From: Parus major
Lineage: Eukaryota; Chordata; Aves; Passeriformes; Paridae
Length of the DNA: 64,000 bases
Direction: 5' to 3'
NCBI RefSeq assembly: GCF_001522545.3
Contig: NC_031769.1
Location: forward strand, 7,400,108 to 7,464,107
Each line of letters opens with the position of its first letter. Position 1 is the first letter of the stretch. The notes beneath the pieces were generated by a model. The model ran no database searches and was not told the DNA's origin. It worked only from the letters and a program-made list of their open reading frames with translations. The position numbers and the translations under genes were made by a program. Shown here piece by piece: positions 11,201 to 22,665 of the stretch.

Positions 11201-14200
11201 AAAATGTTACTGAATTAAATCAAATTTTTATACTTTTCAACTTCAAAGTTATCTCTCGATGCACGTAACAAACAGATAATGAGATCTGCATTTTATTAGA
11301 CACAGTGGAGCTCACTGATGTTTAACTATTAGGCAGAACCGTTTTGCTGCTCAGTTACAATTACATGATTTTTCTCTGTGGCTGGAGAGCTGTCAATTGA
11401 TTTAATCATTCTAAATGTGTAGTAGGGTATTTTCCTCAGTGTTCTCTACATTCAGAGAACTGGATACGTTTCTACACTTTTTTTCTAAAAGGGAGGGGAC
11501 TTCCTTGTAGTTACATTTCTCTACAGTAATCTTTTTGCCTTAAAATTTTGTGACAGTTTTCCCATGCTTTGCCTCTGAGTCAGGGATCCTTCAAAATCCC
11601 ACTCTTAGCTTTAAGCATATCCTCAAACCCTGCTCATTTGGGTAGGACTAAAGCACTTACTTGAAATGAAGCAGTCATGAATGAGGATGGGTTTTTGAAA
11701 TAAGTCCAGCTTAGAAAGGATCTGCTGGCCATGTTCCAAAGGCTGACATGCTGTTGTCAACATCAAGCTGTAGTGCCCTGCACATCCTGTGCTTTATAGT
11801 ATATGCTCATCATTTATGATTCACACGGTGCTCATAATTAAATGATAACAGCATCAAAGTGGGATCTAATCAATGCAAATATTTAGGTCCATCACAGGCC
11901 ATGAGAAGATCCGCTCTCCCCAGAAGGGCCCAGCTACCATGTGATTCTCCTGCGTGCTGGGAGCCAACTCACACAGTCATAAATAATCCAGTTAGTAAAT
12001 ATCAGAAGGTCACATACCCTGTCTGGTTCTGTGTGCAGACCCCTGCTCTGGCTCAGTGCAAAGAAAGCAAGACATGCAGAGAGGTGGGTCTAACCCCTTT
12101 TGCATTTTAAGCCAACAAGAACAGAAGGATATATCCATCATTTACTGTGTCTAAATTTGTGGTTTAAATCTAAAATTGTGGTGTAAATTAAATATCTAAT
12201 TTCTCATAATAGGCTGCCTTAATTGCACTGAACATACCTTGGAGAGTGGTCTTGCTTTTGTACAACAAAAGCATGTCTCTCTTCTCTTGAAATGATAAAG
12301 GATATAAAAGATAGTAGAGGAGTATTATTATTATTCAGATAAAGAAAAGAAAGCTTATTTCACATAGGGATGTCTTTCTGAAATTTACTAAGCTGTCCAC
12401 AGGATTTAGATATCTACATTTTAGACTCAGTTTAATACAGAAAAAAAATATTATTACATTTCAGAATAATAATTCTCCTTGAAATGAATGGGAAAGATTC
12501 ATCTAGAACCATAGATTTATTCAGCAAAACTATTTCCTCACCTATTTCACTGACATTCACAGAAAGCAGCTGCCATAATTTTTTATAATAAATCCTAGGT
12601 ATATGGATGGCTAACTCTGTTTGCACAGCCTCAGCCTGTACAGTAAACCTCACCTCTGCAGAACAGTCCAGCTGGTTGTTTATTGGTAATTGTTTGCAAG
12701 ATGCACTTTTAGGAACCTGCTGTGGTTCTCCATGGCCTGTGGTGCTCTTTTGTAGCACTTGTCATTAATCTGGGGCTGTAATGTGATGTTTAATGGGGCA
12801 GGCCTCTCACTGGGCAGGAGGGATTACCTGGAACAAGGACATCAGGATTTATGGTTCCTTACAGTCACAGCTGTCATAAAAACAGAAAACTTCCTTGAAA
12901 TGAAGAACAGGCACTGTGGAGACACCATTTCTCTTTGTGCCACTTCCTCACAATGTGTCAAGCCCAGGACTCCACTTGCAGCCTCCCATCAAGACCTGGC
13001 AGTACTGCAGAAGGGATGATGGCAGGAGAAGGACTGAGCACCCGCAGCCAGACTGGCTGGAGTGATGCCAAACTGGAGGGATGGGAAGCACATGTCTGTG
13101 TGGGCAGCTCTGCAAGACTGAGACTACCACTAGGAGTCAAAGCAAGGGACAGGAGATGTCATATGTGTGAATGTTAGATGGAAGGCTTTAAAACATGAAA
13201 ATGTTGGTGGGTTTGGGGTTTTATTCTATTGAATTCTTGGTTGTGGTTATGCAGTTGCATTTATAACCCTGGCCAAGTCAGTTCCTAGTGGTGACATGGT
13301 AAAAGCTGCCTATATTAACTACTCTAGTGCTCAAGAAAACAAAGAATGGAGAGACAAGAGCATACAATGAAGGTGTGGAAATGTGGAGAGGAGGAAGGAC
13401 ACTGAGAGTCTGCCCAGAAAGTTCTGAAGTTGTATCAGGTCAGATGAGGAGTCCTTTTAAAAACCAGTGATTTTTTTATTTCCAAAATGAGATTCAGATT
13501 TGAACTACAGAAGCCACCTTCATATCAGACCCTGAATAATTCAGTAGTGTCAACATGGAAGATGTTTTACTAAATTTACACCAAAATCCTGATGAAATCA
13601 TAAAAAAAGGTTCAGTCAAAATCTGAAAGCAGAAAATAACCAGAGGTGGAAAATTAGCTACAAAAGATGAGCTTACAGGAGTCACCAGCTGACCAAGTCA
13701 AAGCAGGTCCCTTGCCTCAGGTCAGTCTCTTCAGGACAAGAATTACATCATCCATTGCACCTACCTGGAGGCACCTGAAGAAAGGGAGGGGATGGCTCTG
13801 AAAGGAAAGGAGAAACTCACTGGTGGCAGGTGCCAGCAGCTCCCTCCACACCTGGCAGCTTCACTGTGTGACAAGGCACGGGTGGGCACACTGCTGTACC
13901 CCGCGGTGACTCAGAGATGCTGGCCACAGCCCCTCTTGCTGGATAGGTTTTCCCACCAGCAGCTCTTGCGTGAGCATGTTCCCAGTGTCACACATCTTGT
14001 CCCCAAAGTGGGAGCTGAGCATGAAGCACAGGGAGATGCTGCAGCTCACACACTGGGCCACCGCCTCTGAGCTGCAATCTACCAACCTTGACTCACAGAT
14101 CAGCAGCCAGGAAAAAAATCCCCCTTTTTAATAAAATGCAGTGCTAGACAATTAAGGAAGGTCTGACAACTTTTGCTGTTACAGCAGTGAATACTGGTTG

Positions 14201-15800
14201 TTAAAAATAATGGCGCTACTAATAAAAAACCTTGTGAAAAACAGAGAGACATTTAGATATTTTTATACAACCACTTCCATCCCATGAGTTCAGAAAATTT
14301 TATAGCAGGTGATTCAAGACCTGCTTGATCAGGTGCTTGCTGTGGCAGAAGAGACCAAAATAAGCTATTTCTAACATGATATTGTCAAATTCTACAAGAG
14401 AAATTATGTTTGGGGACCATTAAAAATGGTTGTTTTTGTTCAAATAGCTGGGAAAGTCATGCCCATGATCCAAGGGCAAGCTCTTAATCAGCCTACAGGA
14501 GACATCTGCAAGTACTTTTCTTGCAAAGACATGGGAGCAGACTCATTTTAGCTGCAGACAGAAAGTGTGTGGTCACAACCTATCATTTGACTTTTTCCAA
14601 CTTGTAAATAATTCCCCTCATTTGTATGAACCTCTCACTCACGCAGAAACACAGATATGAAATATAAATAAGCAAAATTCCACAGCTTTTGTATTTTCTC
14701 TAATGACCGGCCATGTATGGCTTGAAAATACTGGGAATTTAACTTACTTAATTTAAGACCTGTTCTGCTGACCTGCATGACCTGGGCAGGCTGGGACAGG
14801 GAAACATCCAGCTACACTGAATAATCAGGGGGAAGAAAATATTCCACAGCTGTAAGGAAGCATAATGTGAGTATGAATCTGAGGCACTCAGATGGTACCC
14901 TTGCTGAGAAAGCCAGTGCTTCCTTTGGCAGGTGGGGATGTGGCTGTGGCTGTTCAGAGATCTCCAGGAAGAAGGCAGCAACCAAAGGCCTATAAGGAAA
15001 TCAGGCTGTTGAGTGGAAGAAAAGACATCCCTTCAGGATGGTGTAAGTGGTTTAATTTGTGCACCTGTATACCAACTAGTTACAATAACAAAACTAGCTC
15101 TGAATGTTACAGTGAGAAGAGGTTTGGGAATAAGGTACTCCAGCCAATGGAAGTGGGCATGGAAACATATTGACAAGGAGTCAAAGGGAGTGTAATGGGG
15201 ATGAAAGTAGGTATATGAAAAAAAGCTGAAGAACTTCTGGCTCAGAAACCAGATGAGAGTGATTTCTGTTCTTAATGTGGTAAATGGATCCTAAAATGTT
15301 TTGCCTCTTAGCTCGAAAGAACATTTCCAGACTATGGATGGATTTATGTAAATAAAGGTTCAGAAACTTGCCATCTGCAAGGCAGCAGAAAGGTAACCTG
15401 GAAAACACCACACAACAGAAAAATTCATGTTCAGCCTCACACTATAACAGCCTTCCCTATAGCTTCACACCTATGCAAATTATCTGTCACAATGCATAAA
15501 GCTCAAGATAAACAAACCTCTTCCACAACTTGGCATACGGAAAAAGGGTCTGAACTGAAATGGTAATTGAGTTTTAGAGACCCATCCATTTGCTGTCATC
15601 ATGCCATCTGTCTCCCTGGCAGAGTCCTGACAGCTTGCATTGGCAGCTTTGATTGCCAAAGCTCATGTATTAAGTTAGATTTACCTAGTCTTCCCACGCG
15701 CAGTTTCTTATTTTTCTATGGCCCTGCTATTCTAGATGATTCACAGAATTGCAGGATGCCCTGTGTTCCCAGAAGCATAATATATTTTGGTATTTTAAAC

Positions 15801-15818
15801 TTTTTTTTTTTTTTTTTT
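15801..15818. repeat. Poly-T tract
   Basis: An uninterrupted run of 18 T residues. No retroposed element is recognisable on either side. Confidence 0.8.
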
Positions 15819-16606
15819 AAATCAGAAATATGGATAATTTTCTGTTGTGGTTTGTAAGCCACCTGTAGACACCAAGTCCACCAGAGTCAAGAGAGAGACT
15901 CACTTCTCAGGAACTGACCACAGGTAACAGAGCTCACAGGTGCTGATGTATGCATGTGTGAAGTATTTGCTACCACCAGAGTAATAAATGAAAGCTGCAG
16001 ATGCCATATGAGGGCAGGACCCCCCGAGGCAGGCTCCAAGTTATTGCATTATTGTCATAACTGCTCACTGCAAAGCACCTTTGACAAAAAAAACAATATG
16101 ATGCCTAGTATAACTCTGCTGACTCCCCTGAAATTGCACAGATGATTAATGTTGCCCCTTAAGGTATGAAAGAAGAGATAAAATTATTTACATTTAATTT
16201 CTTTACCCTGAATGGAACTTTAACTGCAGCAGTGGATGATGTGGGAGTTGCCCTCAGACTTTATTAAGTTGGCCCTCTGACCATGAACATGTTTTTCACT
16301 ATGCAAAGAGTTTAATTCCAGCAGGAGTTAATTCATGTTGGGCAGAAGACAGAGAAGCACTCCTGGCAGTCCTTTTACTGAGACATACACAGCAGTGCAA
16401 GGTACCAGAGTCCATCCTGCCTTCAGGCCAAAGGAATTGTGGCCACATTCAAAAAACACAAGCACTGAGACACCACTGGCTTTATATAAGAGAGGTCCAT
16501 GCTGTAGGCAAGGCAAGAGGCTGCTCTGTTGAACAGCTTTTGCTCTTGTTCTGCTTTGTTTCTGTTGCAGAATTAAACACCACCTTAGTTATATCACTGA
16601 AATCAT

Positions 16607-17142
16607 TGTCCTGGTTTTGACTCGACACAGTAATTTTCCTTTTAGTAGCTGGTACAGGGCTGTGTTTTGAATTTAGGATGAGAATAATGCTGGTAACACA
16701 CTGATGTTTTAGTTGTTGCTAAGCAGTGCTTACCCCAAGTCAAGGACTTTTCAGCTTCCCTTGCTCTGCCATCAAACAAGTGCACAAGGGGCTGGGAGGG
16801 AGCACACCCAGCACAGCTGACCCCAACTGGCCAGAGGGATATTCCACACCACAGAACATTGTGCCAAGTATATCAACTGAAGGGAGTTGGCTGAGGATGC
16901 TGATTGCTGCTCAGGGATGGGCTGGGCATCCATCAGCAATTGTGTTGTGCATCCCATATGTCTCTTGGATTTCATTCCCCTCTTCCTCTTTTTTTTTTTT
17001 TTTCATTAGTACTAGAAGTAATATCATTATTATTATTGTTTCAATTATTAAGCTGTTCTTATTTCAATCCATAAGGTCCACTTTTTTCCCCCCATTTCTC
17101 CTCCCCACTTCGGAGGGGAGCAAATGGCTTCATGGGATGACA
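16607..17142 (+). mobile_element. Solo LTR, same avian ERVL-type family as 863-1461, 3' part decayed
   Basis: It starts TGTCCTGGTTTTGACTCGAC and then tracks the first LTR block by block: AACACACTGATGTTTTAG, CCCCAAGTCAAGGACTTTTC, GGCTGGGAGGGAGCACA and ATATTCCACACCACAGAACA. A T-rich and ATT-rich stretch precedes the polyadenylation region, as in the other copy. The last part, after TCTCCTCCCC at about 17,100, no longer matches well. The best 3' limit is GATGACA at 17,142, which would give an imperfect target duplication ATCAT (16,602-16,606) / GTCAT (17,143-17,147). That end is an inference. No internal ERV region is present. Confidence 0.75.
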
Positions 17143-17730
17143 GTCATTCCATTGGTGGCTTCCTAAAGGAAAGCTTACATGCCCTAACCTGGATTAGACC
17201 TGCCTGAGGAATAGTTTTCTAGTCATACAAATAAAAAGCCAACAGGATTTCAACTCACTGTTTTAATTTCTTTCTCAAGACAGAAAGACTTTTCAAAGTT
17301 CTTCATAAGCATCCAAACCAAGAGAACCCAATTTGGTAAACAGGTCACTCAGTGGGACACTGTGGTGGTGTGGGGCACTCAGGTCCCCCTTGTTCTTGCT
17401 CCAAGGTACTCCCACGATCCTACTGAGGCTTCTAGTAAAACACAACAGGATTAATCTCTGCTTCTCAGGCAGATAATTGTTCCACTTTGAAGTCAGTAAT
17501 TGTATGTTACTGGGAGAGAAAGGCTGACTCCAACTGTGGCCCTTGGCTGGCATGTGAGAAAACCTCAAGTAAGTCCAAGCTCCAGAAAATATGTGATTAT
17601 TAACCAGCTGCAACCCCAGAAACCTGAGAGAGAGCTACCCAGAGCAGCCAGCTGCTTGGCTGTGGAAATGCTTTCATGAGCTATCATGATCCAAGCTCAT
17701 AGCCTGAGCTTTGATGTTTTGAACCTTGGT
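17143..17730. other. Intergenic, nothing recognised
   Basis: This is single-copy-looking sequence between the LTR and a CR1 tail. Open frames are short and without family resemblance. Confidence 0.5.
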
Positions 17731-17795
17731 TGCCTTGGTTGGAACTAGATGATTTTTAATGTCCTTTCCAACCCAAACCATTCTATGATTCTATT
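17731..17795 (+). mobile_element. CR1 LINE 3' terminus
   Basis: TTGGAACTAGATGATTTTTA, then GTCCTTTCCAACCCAAACCA, then TTCTATGATTCTAT is the diagnostic end of CR1 in forward orientation, including the terminal ATTCTATG-type octamer repeats. Sequence upstream of about 17,725 is too diverged to assign. Confidence 0.85.
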
Positions 17796-18804
17796 ATCTT
17801 GGTTTCAGAAGACTAGAGTGACATCAGAACTGAGGATGGGTTCTGAGGGAATGGGAACAACCTCACAGTCTGTGCATTTTCACTGTGGTCATGTTGGACC
17901 ATTTTGCAGTAGGAAAGTGGGTGGTCTGCAAGTGTGTTCAAAAAGCATGCCTAGCTGTGGTGTGAAGCTGGACTGAGGCTGGTTGAAAGTTAAATGAAAT
18001 TCAAGTGATGAGTACCTGAGGTTTAGAAATTTCTGTGACAGGATGCACACTTACTGAGCAGTCTGGCTGGCAACTGAGCACAGCTTTCAGTCGTGGTGTA
18101 TATACACAGTGAGAATACGTGTTCCTTTAATCCTTGTATAACCTAGCAGCTCCACCTACCCTGGAGACTGAAATTCTCATTGACTCATTGAGCATGCCCA
18201 GCAGAATCTCCTCCTGAGCATTCTCCTCTCCCTTTTCTGCCAGTTGTAAGGGCAGAGGTTCAAAAAATCTCCATAGAGATAAACAATATAAATCCATTCA
18301 CCCTTTTCCCAGGAGTAGATAATACTTGGATGTGCATTTACTTGGCAGTGGCTCTGATTACATTGTGAACTCCCTCCTAACCTCCAACCATCAGATACAT
18401 ATTTTGAATGGGAACGTACCTCCAGTAAATGGCATTTAATAGCAAGCATTATTTAATGTCTTTACTGGAAGGGATGCTGCTAAACCCAGGGAAGTCGTGT
18501 CCCTTTTAATTCCTCTGGCTCCATCAGCGAAGATGTGAGATGTGCTTTGTAACACAGATCTTTTTCTCAGAGGCTTTCACAGATGTGATCATTCCACAAG
18601 CATTATCCACTCACTAAAGATCCCAGCCTTCTGCTCGCTAAATAGCAACAGCTCTGAAAAATTAACTATCTTACTAATCTCTGTAAAGCAAACAGCATTT
18701 TGTCCTTAAAAATAACAATATTTAGTCACCTCCAGAATTTTCAAAGCAATCATTCACCTCCAGAATCTGGTGGATTCAGCCAATGCACCTAAAGAATGAA
18801 CAAT

Positions 18805-18990
18805 CAGAATTATGGAATGATAGAGGTTGGAAGGGACCTCTGGAGATCACCTGGTCCAACCCCCACTGAAGAGGTGAAAACTTCAAAGACAGATCAGGTC
18901 ATTCACAGTGATGTCCAGCTGAATATTGGACATCACTTAGGATGGAGATTTCACAACCACTTTAACTGATTTCAGACCATTCTCCAGGTG
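18805..18990 (-). mobile_element. CR1 LINE fragment, reverse orientation
   Basis: The match begins with AATTATGGAATGATAGAGGT and continues TTGGAAGGGACCTCTGGAGA, TCACCTGGTCCAACCCCC, the reverse complement of a CR1 3' end. It is followed by a diverged part with GATGTCCAGCTGAATATTGG. A second CR1 fragment follows directly. Confidence 0.8.
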
Positions 18991-19021
18991 AGTATTTATT
19001 TCTTAATTTCTAATTGGAATG

Positions 19022-19640
19022 CAGAATCACAGAACAGTTTAGGCAGAAAGGAATCTGAGAAATCATCTAGTTCCAACCACTGCCATGGGCAGGGACACTT
19101 TCCACAGGACCAGAGCCCCATCCAGCGTGTCCTTGAACACTTTCAGGGATGGAGCATCCACAGCTTCTCTGAGTAATCACTTCCAGTGTCTCACCACCCT
19201 CACAGGAAAGAATTTCTTCCAATTTAATGCTATTCCAATCTAAACCTACCCTCCATCATCCTAATGCTCTTAGCTCTTGTTCTATCATTTCATGCCCTTT
19301 TAAAAAGTTCATCTCCCGCTCCCTTGTAGCCCCCTTAGGTACTGCAAGGTGCTATATGGTCTCCCCAGAGCTTTCTCTTCTCCAAGATGAATAAGCCCAG
19401 CCTGTCTTCACAGCAGAGGTGCTCCAGAGCCTGGATCATCTCCATGACCTCCTCTGGACTCCTCCAAAAGCTCCGTGTCCTTCTCACCCTGGGGGCCCCA
19501 AAGCTGGATGCAGCACTCCAGGTGGGGTCTCACACAACTGGAGCAGAGGGACAGAATTCCCTCCCTGCAGCAGCTGGTCACTCTGCTTGTGGTGCAGCCC
19601 AGGCCACGGGCAGCTTTGACAGCTCATGACAGTGCCATTG
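19022..19640 (-). mobile_element. CR1 LINE, about 620 bp, reverse orientation
   Basis: It starts at the 3' terminus (CAGAATCACAGAACAGTTTA) and continues through characteristic CR1 landmarks: GGGCAGGGACACTTTCCACA, AGAGCCCCATCCAG, CACAGCTTCTCTG, AGCCCAGCCTGTCTTCACAG and CAGCACTCCAGGTGGGGTCT. This is the longest CR1 copy in the window. Open frames across it are shadows and not genes. Confidence 0.9.
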
Positions 19641-20060
19641 ACAGCTCATGCTGAGCTCCTCATCAACCAACACCCACAAGTCAGCGCCTGATGTTGTGAC
19701 TCTCACTCGTTGCATCCCATCCAGTCGCTGTGCACCTCCCAGGAGAGTTAGCTTTTACCCTTTCTACCCACCCCTAAGGTCCCTAAGGTATCTGGAGACA
19801 GCAGTAACATTTTTTCCCTTAAACTTCTCTTTCTAGGAGTGATAAACTCAGTTCTTCCTGTCTTTACACATCATACGCACATCTGCTCATCACCTTGATT
19901 ACCTTCAACTGGACTTCCCCCAGTGAGGAACCCCAAATTAGACATAAAATTCCAGGTTTTGTTGGGGCAAATAGTTATAACCCCAAACCTGATGGACACA
20001 ATCTTGCTCATACAGGCCAGGATGCTTCTGCTCCAAGATGTGCCCAAGAGACTCATCAGG
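19641..20060 (-). mobile_element. Older CR1 fragment(s), reverse orientation
   Basis: TCCTCATCAACCAACACCCA at about 19,660 and then TCATCACCTTGATTACCTTC, AACTGGACTTCCCCCAG, CCCAAATTAGACATAAAATT look like deeper parts of CR1 copies from a different subfamily. The match is weaker than for the copy next to it, and the two may or may not come from one insertion. Confidence 0.5.
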
Positions 20061-20153
20061 TCCTTATCTCAATAAGGACTGACTGTGCTCTCAGTACAGA
20101 CTGCCTGTACTCTTGTAGAGGTCTATTCCATCCCAGGCACACCTTTGCATTTC

Positions 20154-20164
20154 CATATACATAC

Positions 20165-20197
<33 letters not shown>

Positions 20198-20219
20198 TTA
20201 TATCTATATATATATATTT
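20154..20219. repeat. Compound TA/CA microsatellite
   Basis: (TA)n, then (CA)n, then (TA)n over about 66 bp with few interruptions. Such a tract is likely to vary in length between individuals. Confidence 0.9.
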
Positions 20220-21800
20220 GTCTACATTCTCTATTTCCCTTTACTTCTCAACTGACCCATTCAGCTCCAGCATCTGCCAATATATATTTTTTAAAGTTAA
20301 GTAAGTAAGATAATGGAAGTATTAATGATTTTTCATGAGGACATAATCTAGTTTTTCTTATTTAGATTTAATACATTTTTATTTTCGTTTCCCTTTAAAT
20401 GTAATTTTTGTCCATTTGTTCCTGAAACAAAAAATAATAATCTATTTTCAGGAGCACATATTTTATAATTTGTGGTTGATTATATTAATTCTGGGTCATT
20501 GGTTTTTCTGAGAAGAGCCCACGCAACAAAAAGCTCTCAGCCTTGGAGCTCCTAAGTGTTTTGATCAATATAATGACAGTCAAGGATGTTTTGTACCTTA
20601 CAAACCAGGAATTTTAAATCAAGAGGCTTTATGAAAGGCTGCAAACCCCATTTGTCCTTTGAGTTGTAAGTAAAAAACCTACTCATTCCAAAATTGTCAG
20701 TATTGTGCATGAAAGATAAAATAATAATTTCTCCCCCCAAAAGATGGCAGTTTATTTCCAAAAGGATGCTATAGTCTCTAAGGCTACATTTGTTCCAGTA
20801 CGACAATAGGATCCCTGGTTCTGAGAATGAGTAGTGCAGCACTGAGTGAATTCATACAGGGAAGATCCTGTCCCACCAAACAAGGTCCTGGACCTGCTTT
20901 GGATATGCTGCTTTGTATTTCCCTTGGTAGCACAGAGGAACAAGCAGCAGCAGTGGAAAACATCTTGTTCATTACCCTTTGTTATTGTTACTTGCTGTTT
21001 TCATTAAAAATTCCAAAGAGATTCAGGAGAGGCAGGAGGAAGCACCAGTTTGGCATCCTCCCTCCATTCGTTTACCACAAGCATGGAATGCATGGGGTGT
21101 ACCCTGAACATCTCTGTTTGGGTCTTCTCCCCAACTCTCTCAAACTGCAGTTCACCAGCAAATGTCATTGTCACCTGATGATAACACAGATGCCCTTCCC
21201 CCAAGAGATGCAAACTGTGAGCCCCACGTTAGTGCCTGCTGGCTTCTCACCTCACATGTCTGACCCAAAAGCTCTTTGGACCTGTTATCCCAGGACTGTC
21301 TGGAGAAGCAGAGTGCCAGCACCAGCTCAGCCCTGCCTGGATGCCATCCAGGGCTTGTGGGCTGCAGCTGGCTGGCATCCCTGCATGGAGCTGGGGCACA
21401 GGGAAACCTTCTCGGTGGGGTTAGATTCTGACTTCTGCTATGAAGCCCAGAATCCCACTGCTCACCACAATTAGCGTGCTAAAAACCACGGGGAATGCTC
21501 AAGCAAACCGGGGGAAATGCTCAAGCATTTCATTAATGGCTAATGTTATTGAATAGACAATTAATAAGAGCAGTCAAGTGAATGATTATTTCTAATAAAA
21601 GGCCCGACAATTGCTAACAAGTTAGGAAATGCCAGCACAGAAGTTCTCTAAGAAATAATCCCCTGCCACATTGCCCCTACGCAGAATAACCAGGGTTACT
21701 AACAGGTTTCCTGGGTGCGCAGTGTAGCCTATCTGGGAGCAAGGAAATTCCCGTGGCGCCTCACTAACACATTTTTAGAGGAGCCCAGGGACAATTTCAC
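20220..21800. other. HTR5A upstream region, no gene recognised
   Basis: AT-rich sequence passes into the HTR5A island at about 21,800. A direct repeat lies at 21,489-21,527 (CGGGGAATGCTCAAGCA and a near copy with two more bases). A 215-codon open frame at 20,827-21,474 on the plus strand has no recognisable domain, and its residue composition does not look coding. The AT-rich stretch 21,530-21,620 contains several TAAT and ATTA cores and could be regulatory, but that is a guess. Confidence 0.45.
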
Positions 21801-22304
21801 GGGGATGCTAACTTTCTGCGGCTGGCACGGAATACGCCCCGAGGGGGCGAAGCCACCCCGAGACAAAGCCGGGGCCGATTCCGCACGGTGCGGACAGGGG
21901 ATGGGCGGCGGGCAGGGCAAGGACAGCGGCCAGCGGGCTGGGGTAGGGGCAGGGGCGGCACGGACCGGGCAGGGACAGCCGGCTGGGGCAGGGGCCGGCG
22001 GCTCTGCCCTCCCGCTCGGCCCGGCGCCGGTTCCGACCCGCACACGGACATGACTAAGCAGCACCTCTCCCTCCGCGGCCGCTCCCGCCGGGGAACTCAC
22101 CTGCCCGCCCCGGCCCCGCCAGCCCGCGGCGCGGCTCCTCCGCAGGGGCCGCCGCTCCTCCGCCCCGCTCCGGCCGCTCCGCCGCCGCCAGCGCCGCCCC
22201 GCTCCAGCCGCTCCGCGCCGCCCCGCAGCCGCCCCGCTCCAGCCGCGCACCCCCCGCGCCCGCGGAGCCGCCGCCTCTCGCCGCCGGGGCGGGCCGGGGG
22301 CTGC

Positions 22305-22322
22305 CGTCAGCCGCGGCTGACG
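22305..22322. promoter_or_regulatory. 18-bp perfect palindrome with CRE half-sites
   Basis: CGTCAGCCGCGGCTGACG reads the same on both strands and carries a CGTCA/TGACG half-site at each end. CRE half-sites are bound by CREB/ATF-type factors. Binding here is inferred and not shown. It lies about 345 bp upstream of the HTR5A start codon. Confidence 0.5.
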
Positions 22323-22342
22323 CAGGGCTCTTCCTGCCGGGG

Positions 22343-22426
22343 ATGAAGCCCCCGGCGGCCGCCAGCCGGGAGCCCCCGCGCCCGGCGGCGCTCGGGGCGG
22401 CCGGGGACCCCCCGCACCCGCGGTAG
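22343..22426 (+). CDS. Possible upstream ORF of HTR5A (27 aa)
   Basis: An ATG at 22,343 with G at position -3 opens a 27-codon frame that ends TAG at 22,424-22,426. The product would be Pro/Ala/Arg-rich (starting [12 protein letters not shown]). No other ATG was seen between this frame and the HTR5A start, so it would be the last upstream ORF before the receptor. It matters only if transcription begins upstream of 22,343, which is not known. Confidence 0.3.
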   Translation: MKPPAAASREPPRPAALGAAGDPPHPR

Positions 22427-22490
22427 GGCGGCGCTTCCCCCGCTACCGGCGCGGGCAGCGCAGCGCCTCCCGCCGCCGCCGCGCCCGCAG

Positions 22491-22650
22491 CAGCCCCGAG
22501 CAGCCCGGAGCAGCCCGGAGGAGCTCGGAGCAGCCCAGAGCAGCCCAGAGCAGCCCGGAGGAGCCCGGAGCAGCCCGGAGGAGCCCAGAGCAGCCCGGAG
22601 GAGCCCGGAGCAGCCCGGAGGAGCCCAGAGCAGCCCGGAGGAGCCCGGCG
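22491..22650. repeat. 10-bp tandem repeat, 16 units, in HTR5A 5' leader
   Basis: The unit is (C/G)AGCCC(G/A)GAG, repeated 16 times in unbroken register; only the first, third and last units depart from it. Alternation of CAGCCCGGAG and GAGCCCGGAG units gives a higher-order pattern of 20-50 bp. It ends 15 bp before the HTR5A start codon. The minus-strand frames show it as repeated Ser-Gly-Leu-Leu, which is only a shadow. Confidence 0.95.
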
Positions 22651-22665
22651 CCCCGCAGCCCCGGC

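Larger units (their letters stand above)
3761..16601. other. Gene-poor AT-rich intergenic sequence
   Basis: I find no convincing exon on either strand over nearly 13 kb; the open frames are all short and do not resemble known proteins. About 4,520-5,230 is pyrimidine-rich on the plus strand and low in complexity. A TA/ATAC microsatellite lies at 8,181-8,239. A short tandem duplication (TGAACAAGAAAAATAT twice) lies at about 6,590-6,630. Otherwise I see only single-copy AT-rich sequence, which could contain conserved non-coding elements that cannot be judged without a genome comparison. Confidence 0.6.
21830..22665 (+). promoter_or_regulatory. HTR5A: HTR5A CpG-island promoter and 5' leader
   Basis: Very GC- and CpG-rich sequence begins at about 21,830 and runs into exon 1. 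It has no clear TATA box and many G/C-rich Sp1-like sites. Three elements stand out: an 18-bp perfect palindrome at 22,305-22,322 with CGTCA and TGACG ends, a 27-codon upstream reading frame at 22,343-22,426, and a 10-bp tandem repeat at 22,491-22,650. The transcription start cannot be placed by sequence alone, so how much of this is transcribed leader is unknown. Confidence 0.7.

Noticed and set aside
863..17142. The two related LTRs as the ends of one provirus
   Set aside because: Each has its own flanking direct repeat, no internal retroviral sequence lies between them, and PAXIP1 exon 1 sits in the interval.
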